From positions 1 through 18,938 of the forward strand of contig JARKQP010000292.1 in the NCBI GenBank assembly GCA_029974875.1: a DNA stretch of 18,938 nucleotides. The letters run 5' to 3'. The DNA comes from Mobilitalea sp. Lineage in GTDB: Bacteria > Bacillota_A > Clostridia > Lachnospirales > Lachnospiraceae. The position numbers and the translations under genes were made by a program. Positions 1 through 7,843 of this stretch are shown piece after piece. The notes beneath the pieces were generated by a model that searched no databases, was not told the origin of the DNA, and saw only the letters and a list, made by a program, of their open reading frames with translations. How positions within the stretch are numbered: the first letter of the stretch is position 1; the number at the start of each line of letters is the position of its first letter.

Positions 1-1
1 T

Positions 2-1126
2 ATGAACTTTTATGAAAAGATGGGAATAAAGACTATTATAAACGCAAGCGAAACCTACACGGTCCTGGGCTGCTCACTTAAGGAGGAGCAGACAGTTCAG
101 GCAAAGGCGGAGGCGGCTTCACACATTATAAAATTGGAGGAGCTTATGGACGCAGACAGACAAAAGGCAGCGTGCCTGACAAAGAATGATGGGGCCTTTG
201 TTACCTCCGGGGCGGCCGGAGGCCTTATCCTGTCTGTGGCTGCTTGTATTTGCGGGGATGATACGGAGAAGATGGAGATGCTTCCTAATGTGGAAGGGCT
301 CCAAAAAAATGAAGTTTTAATCTATGACGGGGCATTCCATGAGCTGGCGCCATACTGGAAGCTGATCCGGCTGACCGGGGCAAGAATTGTATTTGTCCCG
401 CCCTCTGTTGATGCAATTAAGGAGGCTGTTAATGAGCATACGGCTGCATTCGTCCTCTTTCCCGCCTTGCTGTATGAGAAGGGGATTCCGACCTGTGAGG
501 AGAGCATCCCGGAGCTGAAAAGATTGGGCGTGCCGGTTATTGTTGATGCGGCGGCACAGCTGCCGCCGATATCCAACCTGTGGTATTATACGAAAGAGCT
601 TGGCTGTGATGCGACGGTTTTCAGCGGTGGAAAGCATATAAGGGGACCCCAAAGCACGGGGCTTATTGTAGGGGAACCCAAGCTGCTCCAAAATTGCAGG
701 AAGCTGGCAAGTCCAAATTGCAGAATCGGGCGGGCTTTTAAAACGGGAAAAGAGGAGCTGGCAGCCTTCATTACAGCGTTAGAGCTGTTTATAGCGGAGC
801 CGGAGGAGATTAAATTTGGCAGACAGCTTGCAATTCTTACAAAAATGCAAAAGAGGTTTTCAAGTAAGACAGAATTAAAACAGCAGATGAACTCTGAGGG
901 AAGGCTCGGCACGCACCAGCCTCTGCTGTTAGTGACTTTGCCGGAAGGAAAAACAGCGAAGGAATGCAATGCGTTTACAAGAAGCTATGGGATACCGGTT
1001 GATATAGGTGTGTATCCTCCGGAATTCGACATGCCTGACAATGTAATATTTCTGAATGCCTATAATCTGAAAGAAGAGGAGGCGGATATTGTTGTGGATG
1101 CGGTTTTGGCATATCTGGCGGATTAA
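2..1126 (+). CDS. PLP-dependent SelA/DgaE-like enzyme
   Basis: 374 residues. The N-terminus (YEKMGIKTIINAS) and the segment VTSGAAGGLILSVAACICGDD are typical of the SelA-related fold-type I PLP family that includes D-glucosaminate-6-phosphate ammonia-lyase (DgaE) and the selenocysteine synthase relatives. The likely Schiff-base lysine is K211 in FSGGKHIRGPQSTG, with the upstream DAAAQLPP holding the usual cofactor-pocket aspartate. The length fits the DgaE-like branch rather than true SelA (about 460 residues), so tRNA-Sec selenylation is unlikely. The ATG lies at the window edge, so its ribosome site and upstream partners cannot be seen; in other genomes such genes sit in sugar-acid or amino-sugar catabolic operons. 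The exact substrate is unknown. Family call good, reaction uncertain. Confidence 0.8.
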   Translation: MNFYEKMGIKTIINASETYTVLGCSLKEEQTVQAKAEAASHIIKLEELMDADRQKAACLTKNDGAFVTSGAAGGLILSVAACICGDDTEKMEMLPNVEGLQKNEVLIYDGAFHELAPYWKLIRLTGARIVFVPPSVDAIKEAVNEHTAAFVLFPALLYEKGIPTCEESIPELKRLGVPVIVDAAAQLPPISNLWYYTKELGCDATVFSGGKHIRGPQSTGLIVGEPKLLQNCRKLASPNCRIGRAFKTGKEELAAFITALELFIAEPEEIKFGRQLAILTKMQKRFSSKTELKQQMNSEGRLGTHQPLLLVTLPEGKTAKECNAFTRSYGIPVDIGVYPPEFDMPDNVIFLNAYNLKEEEADIVVDAVLAYLAD

Positions 1127-1132
1127 TCTTTT

Positions 1133-1283
1133 GGATACCCATGGCGATGCTGTCTCCATGCAAATTATTGCTAATGTCACTGATCGTCTGAGAATATTAG
1201 CGGAGAGCTTAAAAACAGCGGTCAACAGGTTCCGGGTAAGTGCGGAAGACAGTGGCCAGGATACGGAAAAAAATAAAAGGTAG
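1133..1283 (+). pseudogene. Possible 3' remnant of a methyl-accepting chemotaxis protein
   Basis: An open frame ending at the TAG at 1281-1283 reads SMQIIANVTDRLRILAESLKT and then AVNRFRV and a polar tail. Many MCPs end in just this way: a helix of the form AxxLxxxAExLxxxVxRFxV followed by a short charged tail. No start codon with a ribosome site precedes it, the frame overlaps the end of the PLP enzyme, and the rest of the receptor is absent. The stop codon sits in the left arm of a hairpin (1277-1297), as expected for a gene end. I read it as the leftover tail of a deleted receptor. The match is by eye over about 30 residues, so chance similarity is possible. Confidence 0.4.
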
Positions 1284-1297
1284 CCTTTAGCTACCTT
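1277..1297 (+). terminator. 8-bp hairpin, weak terminator
   Basis: AAGGTAGC (1277-1284) and GCTACCTT (1290-1297) pair perfectly around a CTTTA loop. The following bases (CTATTATTAAATT) are only partly T-rich, so termination may be modest. It would end transcription from the PLP enzyme or the lost receptor gene. Confidence 0.5.
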
Positions 1298-1322
1298 CTA
1301 TTATTAAATTCAGGCCCCGTTA

Positions 1323-1454
1323 TTATTTAAGGATGCGGGTGAACCACCTGTAGGATTCTACATATTTATTGTGATTTCTTTTTACATGTATGTAATAGCA
1401 AGCGCTTAGGATGAGTGAGTATACAAGAAGGATAATAATGAAATTTAATAGCAT
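1323..1454 (-). CDS. Small single-pass membrane peptide, 43 aa
   Basis: On the minus strand an ATG at 1454 is preceded by AAAGGGGTGG about 6 nt upstream, which makes it the better start; the frame stays open upstream to 1517 but has no ribosome site there. The product begins MLLNFIIILLVYSLILSACYY, one strong transmembrane helix (about residues 2-21), followed by a basic, aromatic tail (HVKRNHNKYVESYRWF). No family is recognised. The AT-rich DNA upstream could hold a promoter. Peptides of this build are often regulators of membrane complexes or type I toxins, but nothing here decides that; no antisense RNA is evident. Confidence 0.4.
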   Translation of the reverse strand: MLLNFIIILLVYSLILSACYYIHVKRNHNKYVESYRWFTRILK

Positions 1455-1677
1455 AGAGACCACCCCTTTATAATATTTTCTTTGCAATAATATTATAAAA
1501 TAAAAATTATCTGACAAATATCATAGTCAGGTTAATATTATGTAAAATTTGTGTTTGGTTTGTAAAATGATAAATAAAAAGCACGGTTGTTGACCCAAAA
1601 TGCGGGCAGTTAAGGGAAAACAGAAGTTGTCAGAAAAGGAGATTTAATAAAAAACAGACAAAAAAGAAACATAGTTA

Positions 1678-1706
1678 TTGACTTAAGTGAGAGGAAATAG
1701 TAGAAT
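1678..1706 (+). promoter_or_regulatory. Sigma-A promoter for tRNA-Arg
   Basis: TTGACT (1678-1683), a 17-bp spacer and TAGAAT (1701-1706). It lies about 100 nt before the tRNA. The stretch between (1707-1806) has a small palindrome, GATGAAT-GG-ATTCATC (1743-1758), and no gene. I see nothing else supportable between 1455 and 1677. Confidence 0.5.
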
Positions 1707-1806
1707 ATATACGTTGCGTATAGCGAATCAACAGAACAGACAGATGAATGGATTCATCAACAATTTTATAGGTGTTAAGCTTGTTTATAGCGGGCTTTTC
1801 ATAGAT

Positions 1807-1880
<74 letters not shown>

Positions 1881-1883
1881 CTG

Positions 1884-1925
1884 GGAAGTATTGAAAACAT
1901 TAGATTTTTCAATACTTCCTTTTTT
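1884..1925 (+). terminator. Intrinsic terminator of tRNA-Arg
   Basis: GGAAGTATTGAAAA (1884-1897) and TTTTCAATACTTCC (1906-1919) form a perfect 14-bp stem over an 8-nt loop, followed by TTTTTT (1920-1925). It starts four bases after the tRNA. Confidence 0.9.
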
Positions 1926-1948
1926 GTATTAATCATCAGCTTCGGCTG

Positions 1949-2290
1949 TTATTGTAACAGCAGTATAAGAGTTCTACTTCCTTTATTATTAGGAAGCTTC
2001 TCATCTGAAAATATCCTCCGGCTGGAGGTTAGATCTGCATATCCTGTAAGCCTTGGTATTTGCTTTCCGCGGCCATTAAAGTCCTCCGGCTTAAGAAGTT
2101 GTCCGTCGTAGTATTCCCACTCCCCGTTTAAATTGACAGTTCCATCCTTGTCAAAATTCCATTGGGAAAGATCAATCCTTCCCTTTTCTGCGAGCTGATC
2201 CTTATTCATACGAATATGGCCGGCAAAAAGGTAAAGGACAGAAAAAAACAGTATTGCAATAAGTATTACCTGTATTATCTTTTGTTTCAA
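1949..2290 (-). pseudogene. 5' fragment of a 7TMR-DISM-type membrane sensor
   Basis: The minus-strand frame has an N-terminal signal anchor (IIQVILIAILFFSVLYLFAG), then DLSQWNFDKDGTVNLNGEWE and YYDGQLLKPEDF. That block is the start of the extracellular 7TMR-DISM domain found in large sensor kinases and diguanylate cyclases. After about 80 residues the similarity stops: the expected VPGSW motif, the seven membrane helices and the output domain are absent, and the frame ends in unrelated residues beside the tRNA-Arg terminator. The start is unclear (a TTG at 2290 with a poor ribosome site). This is the stump of a deleted gene. It might still make a short secreted peptide, but nothing suggests selection for that. 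The gap 2291-2410 holds nothing I can name. Confidence 0.65.
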
Positions 2291-2410
2291 GGTCTTCCAT
2301 CCATTTCTTTTATGCTATTTGACGGATTTTATATTAATCCATGGCTTAAGTCAAGGGCTCAGCCGTCACATCTTGATATGGCTTGCTTTTTACCCTGGAA
2401 ATGGTGCTGT

Positions 2411-2442
2411 TTTACATAAACTTTACAAAAACTGAACATTAC
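2411..2442 (+). promoter_or_regulatory. Pho box: three direct repeats at 11-bp spacing
   Basis: TTTACA (2411-2416), TTTACA (2422-2427) and TGAACA (2433-2438) begin exactly 11 bp apart, each followed by an A/T-rich 5-mer. PhoB/PhoP-family regulators bind direct repeats of this period, and the site stands about 85 bp before pstS with phoPR in the same cluster. No good -35 is seen, as expected when the activator replaces it. TATGGT (2443-2448) or TATTAC (2448-2453) could be the -10. Confidence 0.7.
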
Positions 2443-2526
2443 TATGGTATTACAGACCATAAATTAATGTTATTTTTGTATTGTAAGAAACGAAGAGAAT
2501 GAAACGAAATCAAAAGGAGAGTTAGA

Positions 2527-3444
2527 ATGAGGAGAACAATTAAAGGAATAGCAGCGCTTTTATTAATGATGGTTTTTGTGATTGGTACTTTTACTGCATG
2601 TGGAGAAAAGGCTTCGGCACCTGATACAACAACAGATGGATCAACAGATACCACAACGGATGGATCAAAGGATGATACAACAGATACATCAAATGACACA
2701 GCAGATTTAAGCGGAACAATTACCCTGGCAGGCTCCACTTCCATGGAGAAGCTGGCTAACACAGCAGCAGAGGCATTTATGGAGAAATATCCAAATGTCA
2801 CTGTAACAGCAGAGTTCACTGGCTCCAGTGCAGGTATTGAGGCATTATTAGCAGGGACAGTTAATATTGGTAATTCCTCCAGAAATTTAAAGGATACTGA
2901 AATTAGCTCAGGAGCTGTGGAGAATATCGTAGCAATCGATGGCATTGCAGTAATTACTGACAAGGCAAACACGGTAGCTGAATTAACAAAGGACCAGTTA
3001 ACACAAATCTTTACCGGTGAAACCACTAACTGGAGCCAGCTTGGCGGAAATGACCAGCCAATCGTTGTAATCGGCAGGGAAGCAGGATCCGGTACAAGAG
3101 GAGCTTTTGAAGAGCTTTTGAAGGTGGAGGATGCATGCAAGTATTCGAATGAAATCAACAGTACCGGCGGTGTTATGGCAAAGGTAGCATCCACTCCCGG
3201 AGCAATCGGATATGTATCCCTGGATGTTGTAGATGATTCTGTCGGAACCATGAACCTGGATGGAGTAGAGCCTACAGAAGAGAATATTAAGGCAGGTTCC
3301 TATCTGCTTAGCAGACCGTTTGTAATGGCTACCAAAGGAGCTATCGCAGACCAGAGCGAATTAGTGCAAGCGTTCTTAAACTACATGCTGTCAGCAGAGG
3401 GCCAGGAATTAGTAAAGACCGTTGGATTAATCACAGTAGAGTAA
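2527..3444 (+). CDS. pstS: Phosphate ABC transporter substrate-binding lipoprotein PstS
   Basis: 305 residues; the ATG follows AAAGGAG. A basic N-terminus and hydrophobic stretch end at a lipobox-like FTAC, making C25 the lipidated residue; Phe at -3 is unusual. Then comes a Thr/Asp-rich flexible linker of about 30 residues with a repeated TTDGS, and the PBP-like phosphate domain. The ligand-site motifs are present: AGSTSMEKL, SSRNLKDTE, DGIAVI, FTGETTNWSQLGG and GREAGSGTRGAFEELL. It captures inorganic phosphate outside the membrane and hands it to PstCA. It is first in the pst operon and directly downstream of the Pho box, so it should be strongly induced at low phosphate. A hairpin follows it that could favour its expression over the permease genes. 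Confidence 0.95.
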   Translation: MRRTIKGIAALLLMMVFVIGTFTACGEKASAPDTTTDGSTDTTTDGSKDDTTDTSNDTADLSGTITLAGSTSMEKLANTAAEAFMEKYPNVTVTAEFTGSSAGIEALLAGTVNIGNSSRNLKDTEISSGAVENIVAIDGIAVITDKANTVAELTKDQLTQIFTGETTNWSQLGGNDQPIVVIGREAGSGTRGAFEELLKVEDACKYSNEINSTGGVMAKVASTPGAIGYVSLDVVDDSVGTMNLDGVEPTEENIKAGSYLLSRPFVMATKGAIADQSELVQAFLNYMLSAEGQELVKTVGLITVE

Positions 3445-3469
3445 TTCATTATTAGGATTACAGTACAGA

Positions 3470-3523
3470 GGAAGAGCTGCATCTGCGGTGTGTATTTTCA
3501 GACACACATAGGGGGGCTCTTCC
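3470..3523 (+). promoter_or_regulatory. pstS-pstC intercistronic stem-loop
   Basis: GGAAGAGC (3470-3477) pairs with GCTCTTCC (3516-3523), and inside it GTGTGT (3488-3493) pairs with ACACAC (3502-3507). No T-run follows directly, so it is a poor terminator. Stem-loops after the binding-protein gene commonly block 3' decay or attenuate read-through, giving more binding protein than permease. That role is inferred. Confidence 0.55.
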
Positions 3524-3570
3524 TAAAGCTGTTATTATATATATTTATTTTGTGTATAGAAGGAGTCTAT

Positions 3571-4509
3571 ATGAGTGATAAGAGCATCTCTATCATAGGT
3601 AGTTATAAAACAAAAAAAACAGTAGAAAAAGTAGCGGGATATATTTTTACGGCCTGTGCTTTCTTTACTGTTTTAGCTGTCTTTTCAATTACCTTATATA
3701 TGTTTATCAGCGGTACTCCCGCGATTTTTGAGGTAGGGCTGAAGGATATTTTATTTAGCTCCCTGTGGAAGCCCACTGCCTCAGATCCGAGCTATGGTAT
3801 TTTATATGTAATTTTAACCTCCCTTGTCGGTACTGCCATGGCAATAATAATCGGTGTTCCCATCGGTGTATTGACGGCGGTTTTCCTGGCAGAAACAGCG
3901 CCAAAGAAGCTGGCGGGTGTTGTCCGTCCGGCTGTAGAGCTGCTGGCCGGTATTCCTTCCGTAATTTATGGTTTATTAGGCATTCTCATCCTATGTCCCC
4001 TTATTTATAAAATAGAAATGAACATATTCAAAGACTCAGCAACCCATCAATTTACCGGCGGCTCCAATCTGGTATCCGCTGTGTTGGTATTGGCGATCAT
4101 GATATTGCCAACAGTTATTAACATAAGTGAAGCGGCTTTGAAGGCGGTTCCGGGCCACTACAAGCACGCATCCTTGGCTCTGGGAGCCACAAAAATACAA
4201 ACTATTTTTAAGGTAATACTGCCGGCAGCCAAATCAGGCATTGTTACAGCAATCGTCCTGGGCGTAGGCAGGGCAATCGGCGAAGCAATGGCCATCAGCC
4301 TGGTTGCAGGAAATAGCGCCAATTTACCGCTGCCCTTTAATTCAGTCCGGTTTTTAACCACGGCAGTTGTCAGCGAGATGTCCTATGCGGCCGATACCCA
4401 TAAACGAGTATTATTTACAATTGGTTTAATACTATTCTTATTTATTATGATTATAAATTTATTTCTCAACCGGATAATGAAGGGAGGCGCAAAGGATGCC
4501 GATAGCTAG
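3571..4509 (+). CDS. pstC: Phosphate ABC transporter permease PstC
   Basis: I choose the ATG at 3571 because AGAAGGAG lies 6 nt before it. The frame is open upstream to 3490, but that part overlaps the stem-loop. The 312-residue product starts MSDKSISIIGSYKTKK and has about six transmembrane helices. The cytoplasmic EAA-type coupling loop is EAALKAVPGHYKHASLALGAT followed by KIQTIFKVILP; it contacts the ATPase PstB. The first periplasmic region (VGLKDILFSSLWKPTASDPSYGI) is typical of PstC. It forms the membrane channel with PstA. Its last 14 bases overlap the start of pstA, which suggests translational coupling. Confidence 0.95.
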   Translation: MSDKSISIIGSYKTKKTVEKVAGYIFTACAFFTVLAVFSITLYMFISGTPAIFEVGLKDILFSSLWKPTASDPSYGILYVILTSLVGTAMAIIIGVPIGVLTAVFLAETAPKKLAGVVRPAVELLAGIPSVIYGLLGILILCPLIYKIEMNIFKDSATHQFTGGSNLVSAVLVLAIMILPTVINISEAALKAVPGHYKHASLALGATKIQTIFKVILPAAKSGIVTAIVLGVGRAIGEAMAISLVAGNSANLPLPFNSVRFLTTAVVSEMSYAADTHKRVLFTIGLILFLFIMIINLFLNRIMKGGAKDADS

Positions 4510-5374
4510 TATTTATGACAAGAAACTCAGGCTTTTTGACATGCTCGTCCATGCCATCATATATCTCTGCTCATCCATATCAATTATCATCCTGGCAGTT
4601 ATCGTCGGATATGTAACCTTCCGGGGCATCTCGGTGGTAAACTGGTCCTTCCTGACCCATGTACCCAGCATGCTGAAAGGAACCTTTGGTATTGCCGGAA
4701 ATATTGTGAACACCCTGTACATTATTATTCTTACCTTAATTATAGTAATTCCTTTGGGGGTGGGAGCGGCAATCTATTTAAATGAATATGCGAAGCCGGG
4801 GAAGATAGTCCGGTTAATCGAATTTACCACAGAGACACTGGCCGGGATACCTTCCATTATCTTTGGATTGTTTGGCTATGTATTTTTTGGGATAACCTTG
4901 AAGCTGGGCTATTCTGTTTTGACAGGTTCTTTAACACTTACCTTAATGGTACTCCCGTTAATTACGAGGAATACCCAGGAAGCGTTGAAGACGGTGCCCT
5001 CCAGCTACCGCAGCGGTGCTTTAGGTATCGGTGCCACCAAGTGGTATATGATACGGACGATCCTTTTGCCCTCTGCCATGCCTGGTATTATTACAGGAAT
5101 TATCCTTGCCATAGGCCGTATTGTGGGGGAATCGGCGGCACTGCTCTTCACCGCAGGAAGCGGTTACCTGTTACCGAAGCTTGGGAATTATGGTGAAGGA
5201 TTATTGGAAAAGGTTCTTCAGCCGGGAGGTACCCTGACCATACAGATGTACCTTAAGATGGAGGAAGGAAAATACGATATTTCATTTGGAATCGCATTTG
5301 TATTGCTTGTGATCGTGTTTGGTATAAATATATTGACTAAGTATTTATCAAAGAAGCTCGATGTAAATAAGTAA
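4496..5374 (+). CDS. pstA: Phosphate ABC transporter permease PstA
   Basis: 292 residues; the start lies inside the end of pstC, with GGGAGG 8 nt upstream. Six membrane helices are apparent, beginning with [21 protein letters not shown]. The coupling loop is [20 protein letters not shown] followed by [17 protein letters not shown], and [20 protein letters not shown] is the conserved helix shared with PstC. It pairs with PstC to form the phosphate path. A gap of 128 bp filled with tandem repeats and a hairpin separates it from pstB, unlike the tight pstC-pstA join. Confidence 0.95.
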   Translation: MPIASIYDKKLRLFDMLVHAIIYLCSSISIIILAVIVGYVTFRGISVVNWSFLTHVPSMLKGTFGIAGNIVNTLYIIILTLIIVIPLGVGAAIYLNEYAKPGKIVRLIEFTTETLAGIPSIIFGLFGYVFFGITLKLGYSVLTGSLTLTLMVLPLITRNTQEALKTVPSSYRSGALGIGATKWYMIRTILLPSAMPGIITGIILAIGRIVGESAALLFTAGSGYLLPKLGNYGEGLLEKVLQPGGTLTIQMYLKMEEGKYDISFGIAFVLLVIVFGINILTKYLSKKLDVNK

Positions 5375-5390
5375 TTCATTATAAAGCTGA

Positions 5391-5457
5391 TTACCATCGG
5401 CAAAGCCGGCTAAGGTCAGTAAAGCCGGTTACCATCAGCAAAGCCGGTGGTCATCGG
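5391..5457 (+). repeat. 19-bp tandem repeat between pstA and pstB, 3.5 copies
   Basis: The units are TTACCATCGGCAAAGCCGG (5391-5409), CTAAGGTCAGTAAAGCCGG (5410-5428), TTACCATCAGCAAAGCCGG (5429-5447) and a partial TGGTCATCGG (5448-5457). The period is exactly 19 bp and the 3' half AAAGCCGG is invariant in the full units. There are no spacers, so it is a minisatellite and not a CRISPR array. It sits within the operon and must be transcribed. Confidence 0.85.
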
Positions 5458-5472
5458 CTTGGAGAAAAAGGC

Positions 5473-5490
5473 TCCGTCAAAAGGGACGGA
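5473..5490 (+). promoter_or_regulatory. Hairpin just before the pstB ribosome site
   Basis: TCCGTC (5473-5478) and GACGGA (5485-5490) pair perfectly around AAAAGG. The pstB ribosome site GGAGG starts about 3 nt later. It may shield the upstream end of the pstB message or affect initiation; it has no T-run. Confidence 0.45.
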
Positions 5491-5502
5491 TTGGAGGAAG
5501 AT

Positions 5503-6261
5503 ATGATTAAAGATAAAATCATTACAAAGGACCTGAATTTATACTACGGTACGAACCATGCACTGAAAGACGTAGGCATGAATATTAAGGAAAAATCAAT
5601 TACGGCATTTATCGGGCCATCCGGCTGTGGAAAGTCAACCTTTTTAAAGACTTTAAATAGAATGAATGATTTAATCCCCAGTGTTAAAATTGAGGGGCTG
5701 GTAACCCTTGATGGGGAAAATATCTATGACCCGAGGGTGGACACGACCCTGCTCCGTAAAAAGATAGGTATGGTATTCCAGCAGCCGAATCCCTTCCCTA
5801 TGTCCATCTATGATAATGTTGCCTACGGCCCAAGAATCCATGGGATCAAATCGAAGGCTAAGCTGGATGAGCTTGTGGAGGAGAGCTTAAGGGGAGCGGC
5901 TTTGATTGATGAGGTAAAGGACCGTTTGAAAAAATCCGCTTTAGGGCTATCCGGGGGACAACAGCAAAGGCTATGTATTGCAAGAGCCCTTGCCGTGGAG
6001 CCGGAGGTATTATTAATGGATGAACCTACCTCTGCGCTGGATCCTATCTCAACCTTAAAGATTGAGGACCTGATGTCCGAGCTAAAGGAAAAATATACGG
6101 TGGCCATTGTAACCCATAACATGCAACAGGCGGCGCGTATTTCTGACTATACTGCATTTTTCCTGGTGGGGGAAGTGGTGGAATTTGCGTCGACGGATGC
6201 TTTATTTACCCGGCCGGCGGATAAGAGGACGGAGGATTACATTACCGGCAGGTTCGGCTGA
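5503..6261 (+). CDS. pstB: Phosphate ABC transporter ATPase PstB
   Basis: The ATG at 5503 follows GGAGG with a 5-nt gap and is preferred to a TTG at 5491, which would overlap that site. The 252-residue product is full length. Walker A is GPSGCGKST (38-46). The Q-loop region is [20 protein letters not shown], with the [10 protein letters not shown] signature special to PstB. The ABC signature is LSGGQQQR (149-156), Walker B is [11 protein letters not shown] (170-180) and the switch histidine is H205. It hydrolyses ATP on the cytoplasmic face to drive PstCA. All catalytic motifs are intact. Confidence 0.97.
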   Translation: MIKDKIITKDLNLYYGTNHALKDVGMNIKEKSITAFIGPSGCGKSTFLKTLNRMNDLIPSVKIEGLVTLDGENIYDPRVDTTLLRKKIGMVFQQPNPFPMSIYDNVAYGPRIHGIKSKAKLDELVEESLRGAALIDEVKDRLKKSALGLSGGQQQRLCIARALAVEPEVLLMDEPTSALDPISTLKIEDLMSELKEKYTVAIVTHNMQQAARISDYTAFFLVGEVVEFASTDALFTRPADKRTEDYITGRFG

Positions 6262-6354
6262 TTTGACACAAATTATCCAGAAGACTATAATTATATTTAG
6301 TATGAAGAAGAATCTTTGATCCGATTTTTTCGTGGTCAATAAAAGGAGGTTTTT

Positions 6355-7017
6355 ATGACAGCCAGATTAACGTTTGAACATGAATTGTCACTGCTTAGGG
6401 ATAACTTGACTGAGATGGGACATTTAATCGAGGATGCAATAGATAAAACCCTGCAAGCCTTTGAAAGCGAGGATGAAGAGCTCGCGAAGGATATTATCCA
6501 GGGGGACCGTAATATTAATGATATCGAAAAAACAATTGAATCCAGGTGCCTTTCCCTGATCCTAAAGCAGCAGCCTGTGGCAAGGGATCTGCGGGTCGTT
6601 ACCACTGCCCTGAAGGTGGTGACGGACATGGAGCGTATCGGTGACCATGCTGCGGATATTGCAGAATTAATTATCCGGGAGAAGCGGGAGCCAATCTATA
6701 ATCTTGTAAAGCATATTCCTGAGATGGGTAGGGTGGCAAAGGAAATGGTACATGATGCCGTTGTTGCATTTACTACCTTGGACATCGATATGGCAAGAAG
6801 GATTATTAAACAGGATGACGTGGTAGATGAACTGTTTGATAAGGTAAAGGAAGAGGTGGCATCCATGCTCAGGACATCGAATGAGCATGTGGACCAGTGC
6901 GTGGATATTTTAATGATCGCAAAGTATTTTGAACGAATTGGCGACCATGCGGTTAACCTATGTGAGTGGACCGAGTTTAATGAGACAGGATCCGTAAATA
7001 ATATCAGAATATTATAA
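6355..7017 (+). CDS. phoU: Phosphate signalling protein PhoU
   Basis: 220 residues; the start follows AAAGGAGG. Two tandem PhoU three-helix bundles are seen, each with its metal-binding signature: ERIGDHAADIAE in the first half and ERIGDHAVNLCEW in the second. The segment SLILKQQPVARDLRVVTTALK is also typical. PhoU is a peripheral membrane protein that links the Pst transporter to the histidine kinase and keeps the Pho response off when phosphate is ample. It lies 93 bp after pstB and before the two-component genes, the usual order. Confidence 0.95.
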   Translation: MTARLTFEHELSLLRDNLTEMGHLIEDAIDKTLQAFESEDEELAKDIIQGDRNINDIEKTIESRCLSLILKQQPVARDLRVVTTALKVVTDMERIGDHAADIAELIIREKREPIYNLVKHIPEMGRVAKEMVHDAVVAFTTLDIDMARRIIKQDDVVDELFDKVKEEVASMLRTSNEHVDQCVDILMIAKYFERIGDHAVNLCEWTEFNETGSVNNIRIL

Positions 7018-7114
7018 ACGGGAGAAAACAGCTTAAAAGAAAGTGAAATAAAAGAGCGAAGGGAGGGACCGAATCCATGCCAGCACTTTCATATCGATTT
7101 GTGCGAGGAGGGGC

Positions 7115-7813
7115 ATGGACATATACATGGAGAGAATATATGTTATTGAGGATGATGAGAGTATCCGCGAGCTGCTGAAGGTTGCCCTGGAGGGTTTCGG
7201 ATACCAGTTAAGTGCCTATGAAGCGGCTGAGCCTGCCCTTCTGGATATGAAGGAGGATAAACCGGATCTGGTATTATTTGATGTGATGCTGCCCGGGATG
7301 GACGGACTTTCTGCAATTAAATTACTCCGTCAGGACGCCCAATTAAAGAATGTTCCGGTGATTTGCCTTACTGCGAAGGACAAAGAATTAGATAAGGTCA
7401 TGGGGCTTGATGTGGGAGCCGATGATTACATTACGAAGCCTTTTGGCGTGCTGGAGCTGGCGGCAAGGATTAGATCCCTGCTGCGCAGGTCCAGCCGGGA
7501 GGATAGTCCGGATATTATCCGGTTCATGACACTGGTCATTAACCCGGCGACCCGCGAGGTGCGCAATAACGGAGCCTTAGTGGAGCTGACCTATAAGGAA
7601 TATGAGCTTTTGCTTTATCTGATTGAGCATAATAACCGTGTTGTGACAAGGGATGAGCTGCTAAACCATATCTGGGGCTATGAATATGATGGTGAGACAA
7701 GAACCCTGGATATCCATATACGTACCCTAAGACAAAAGCTGGGCAATATAGGGGCCGAATGTATCAGGACTGTGAGAAGTGTGGGCTACCGTTTTGCCAA
7801 GCCGGAATATTAA
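7115..7813 (+). CDS. phoP: PhoB/PhoP-family response regulator
   Basis: 232 residues, OmpR/PhoB type. In the receiver domain the acidic pocket is E12-D13-D14, the phosphoacceptor is D56 in LVLFDVMLPGMDG, T86 lies in CLTAK, and K108 lies in DYITKPF. The C-terminal winged helix (about 130-230) has ELTYKEYELLLYLIEHNNRV and TLDIHIRTLRQKLG, the DNA-recognition helix region. GAGG lies 6 nt before the ATG at 7115; a second in-frame ATG at 7127 would remove only four residues. Position between phoU and a kinase makes phosphate control the likely role, acting at the Pho box before pstS. The symbol could equally be phoB. Confidence 0.9.
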   Translation: MDIYMERIYVIEDDESIRELLKVALEGFGYQLSAYEAAEPALLDMKEDKPDLVLFDVMLPGMDGLSAIKLLRQDAQLKNVPVICLTAKDKELDKVMGLDVGADDYITKPFGVLELAARIRSLLRRSSREDSPDIIRFMTLVINPATREVRNNGALVELTYKEYELLLYLIEHNNRVVTRDELLNHIWGYEYDGETRTLDIHIRTLRQKLGNIGAECIRTVRSVGYRFAKPEY

Positions 7814-7843
7814 TTAAAGCTGTAACAGGAAGGTGGGGTTTTC

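Noticed and set aside
2442..3251. Long minus-strand open frame of 269 codons opposite pstS
   Set aside because: It is the antisense of a clear, well-conserved gene; its Ser/Val/Ile-rich product is a codon-bias shadow and has no ribosome site.
5391..5457. CRISPR array suspicion for the tandem arrays (also 12138-12302 and 17826-17988)
   Set aside because: Units of 17-19 bp abut directly with no unique spacers and there are no cas genes.
7077..7178. 33-codon frame overlapping the start of the response-regulator gene, with GGGAGG upstream
   Set aside because: It could be a leader peptide, but its product looks like an out-of-frame reading and the spacing is ordinary chance.
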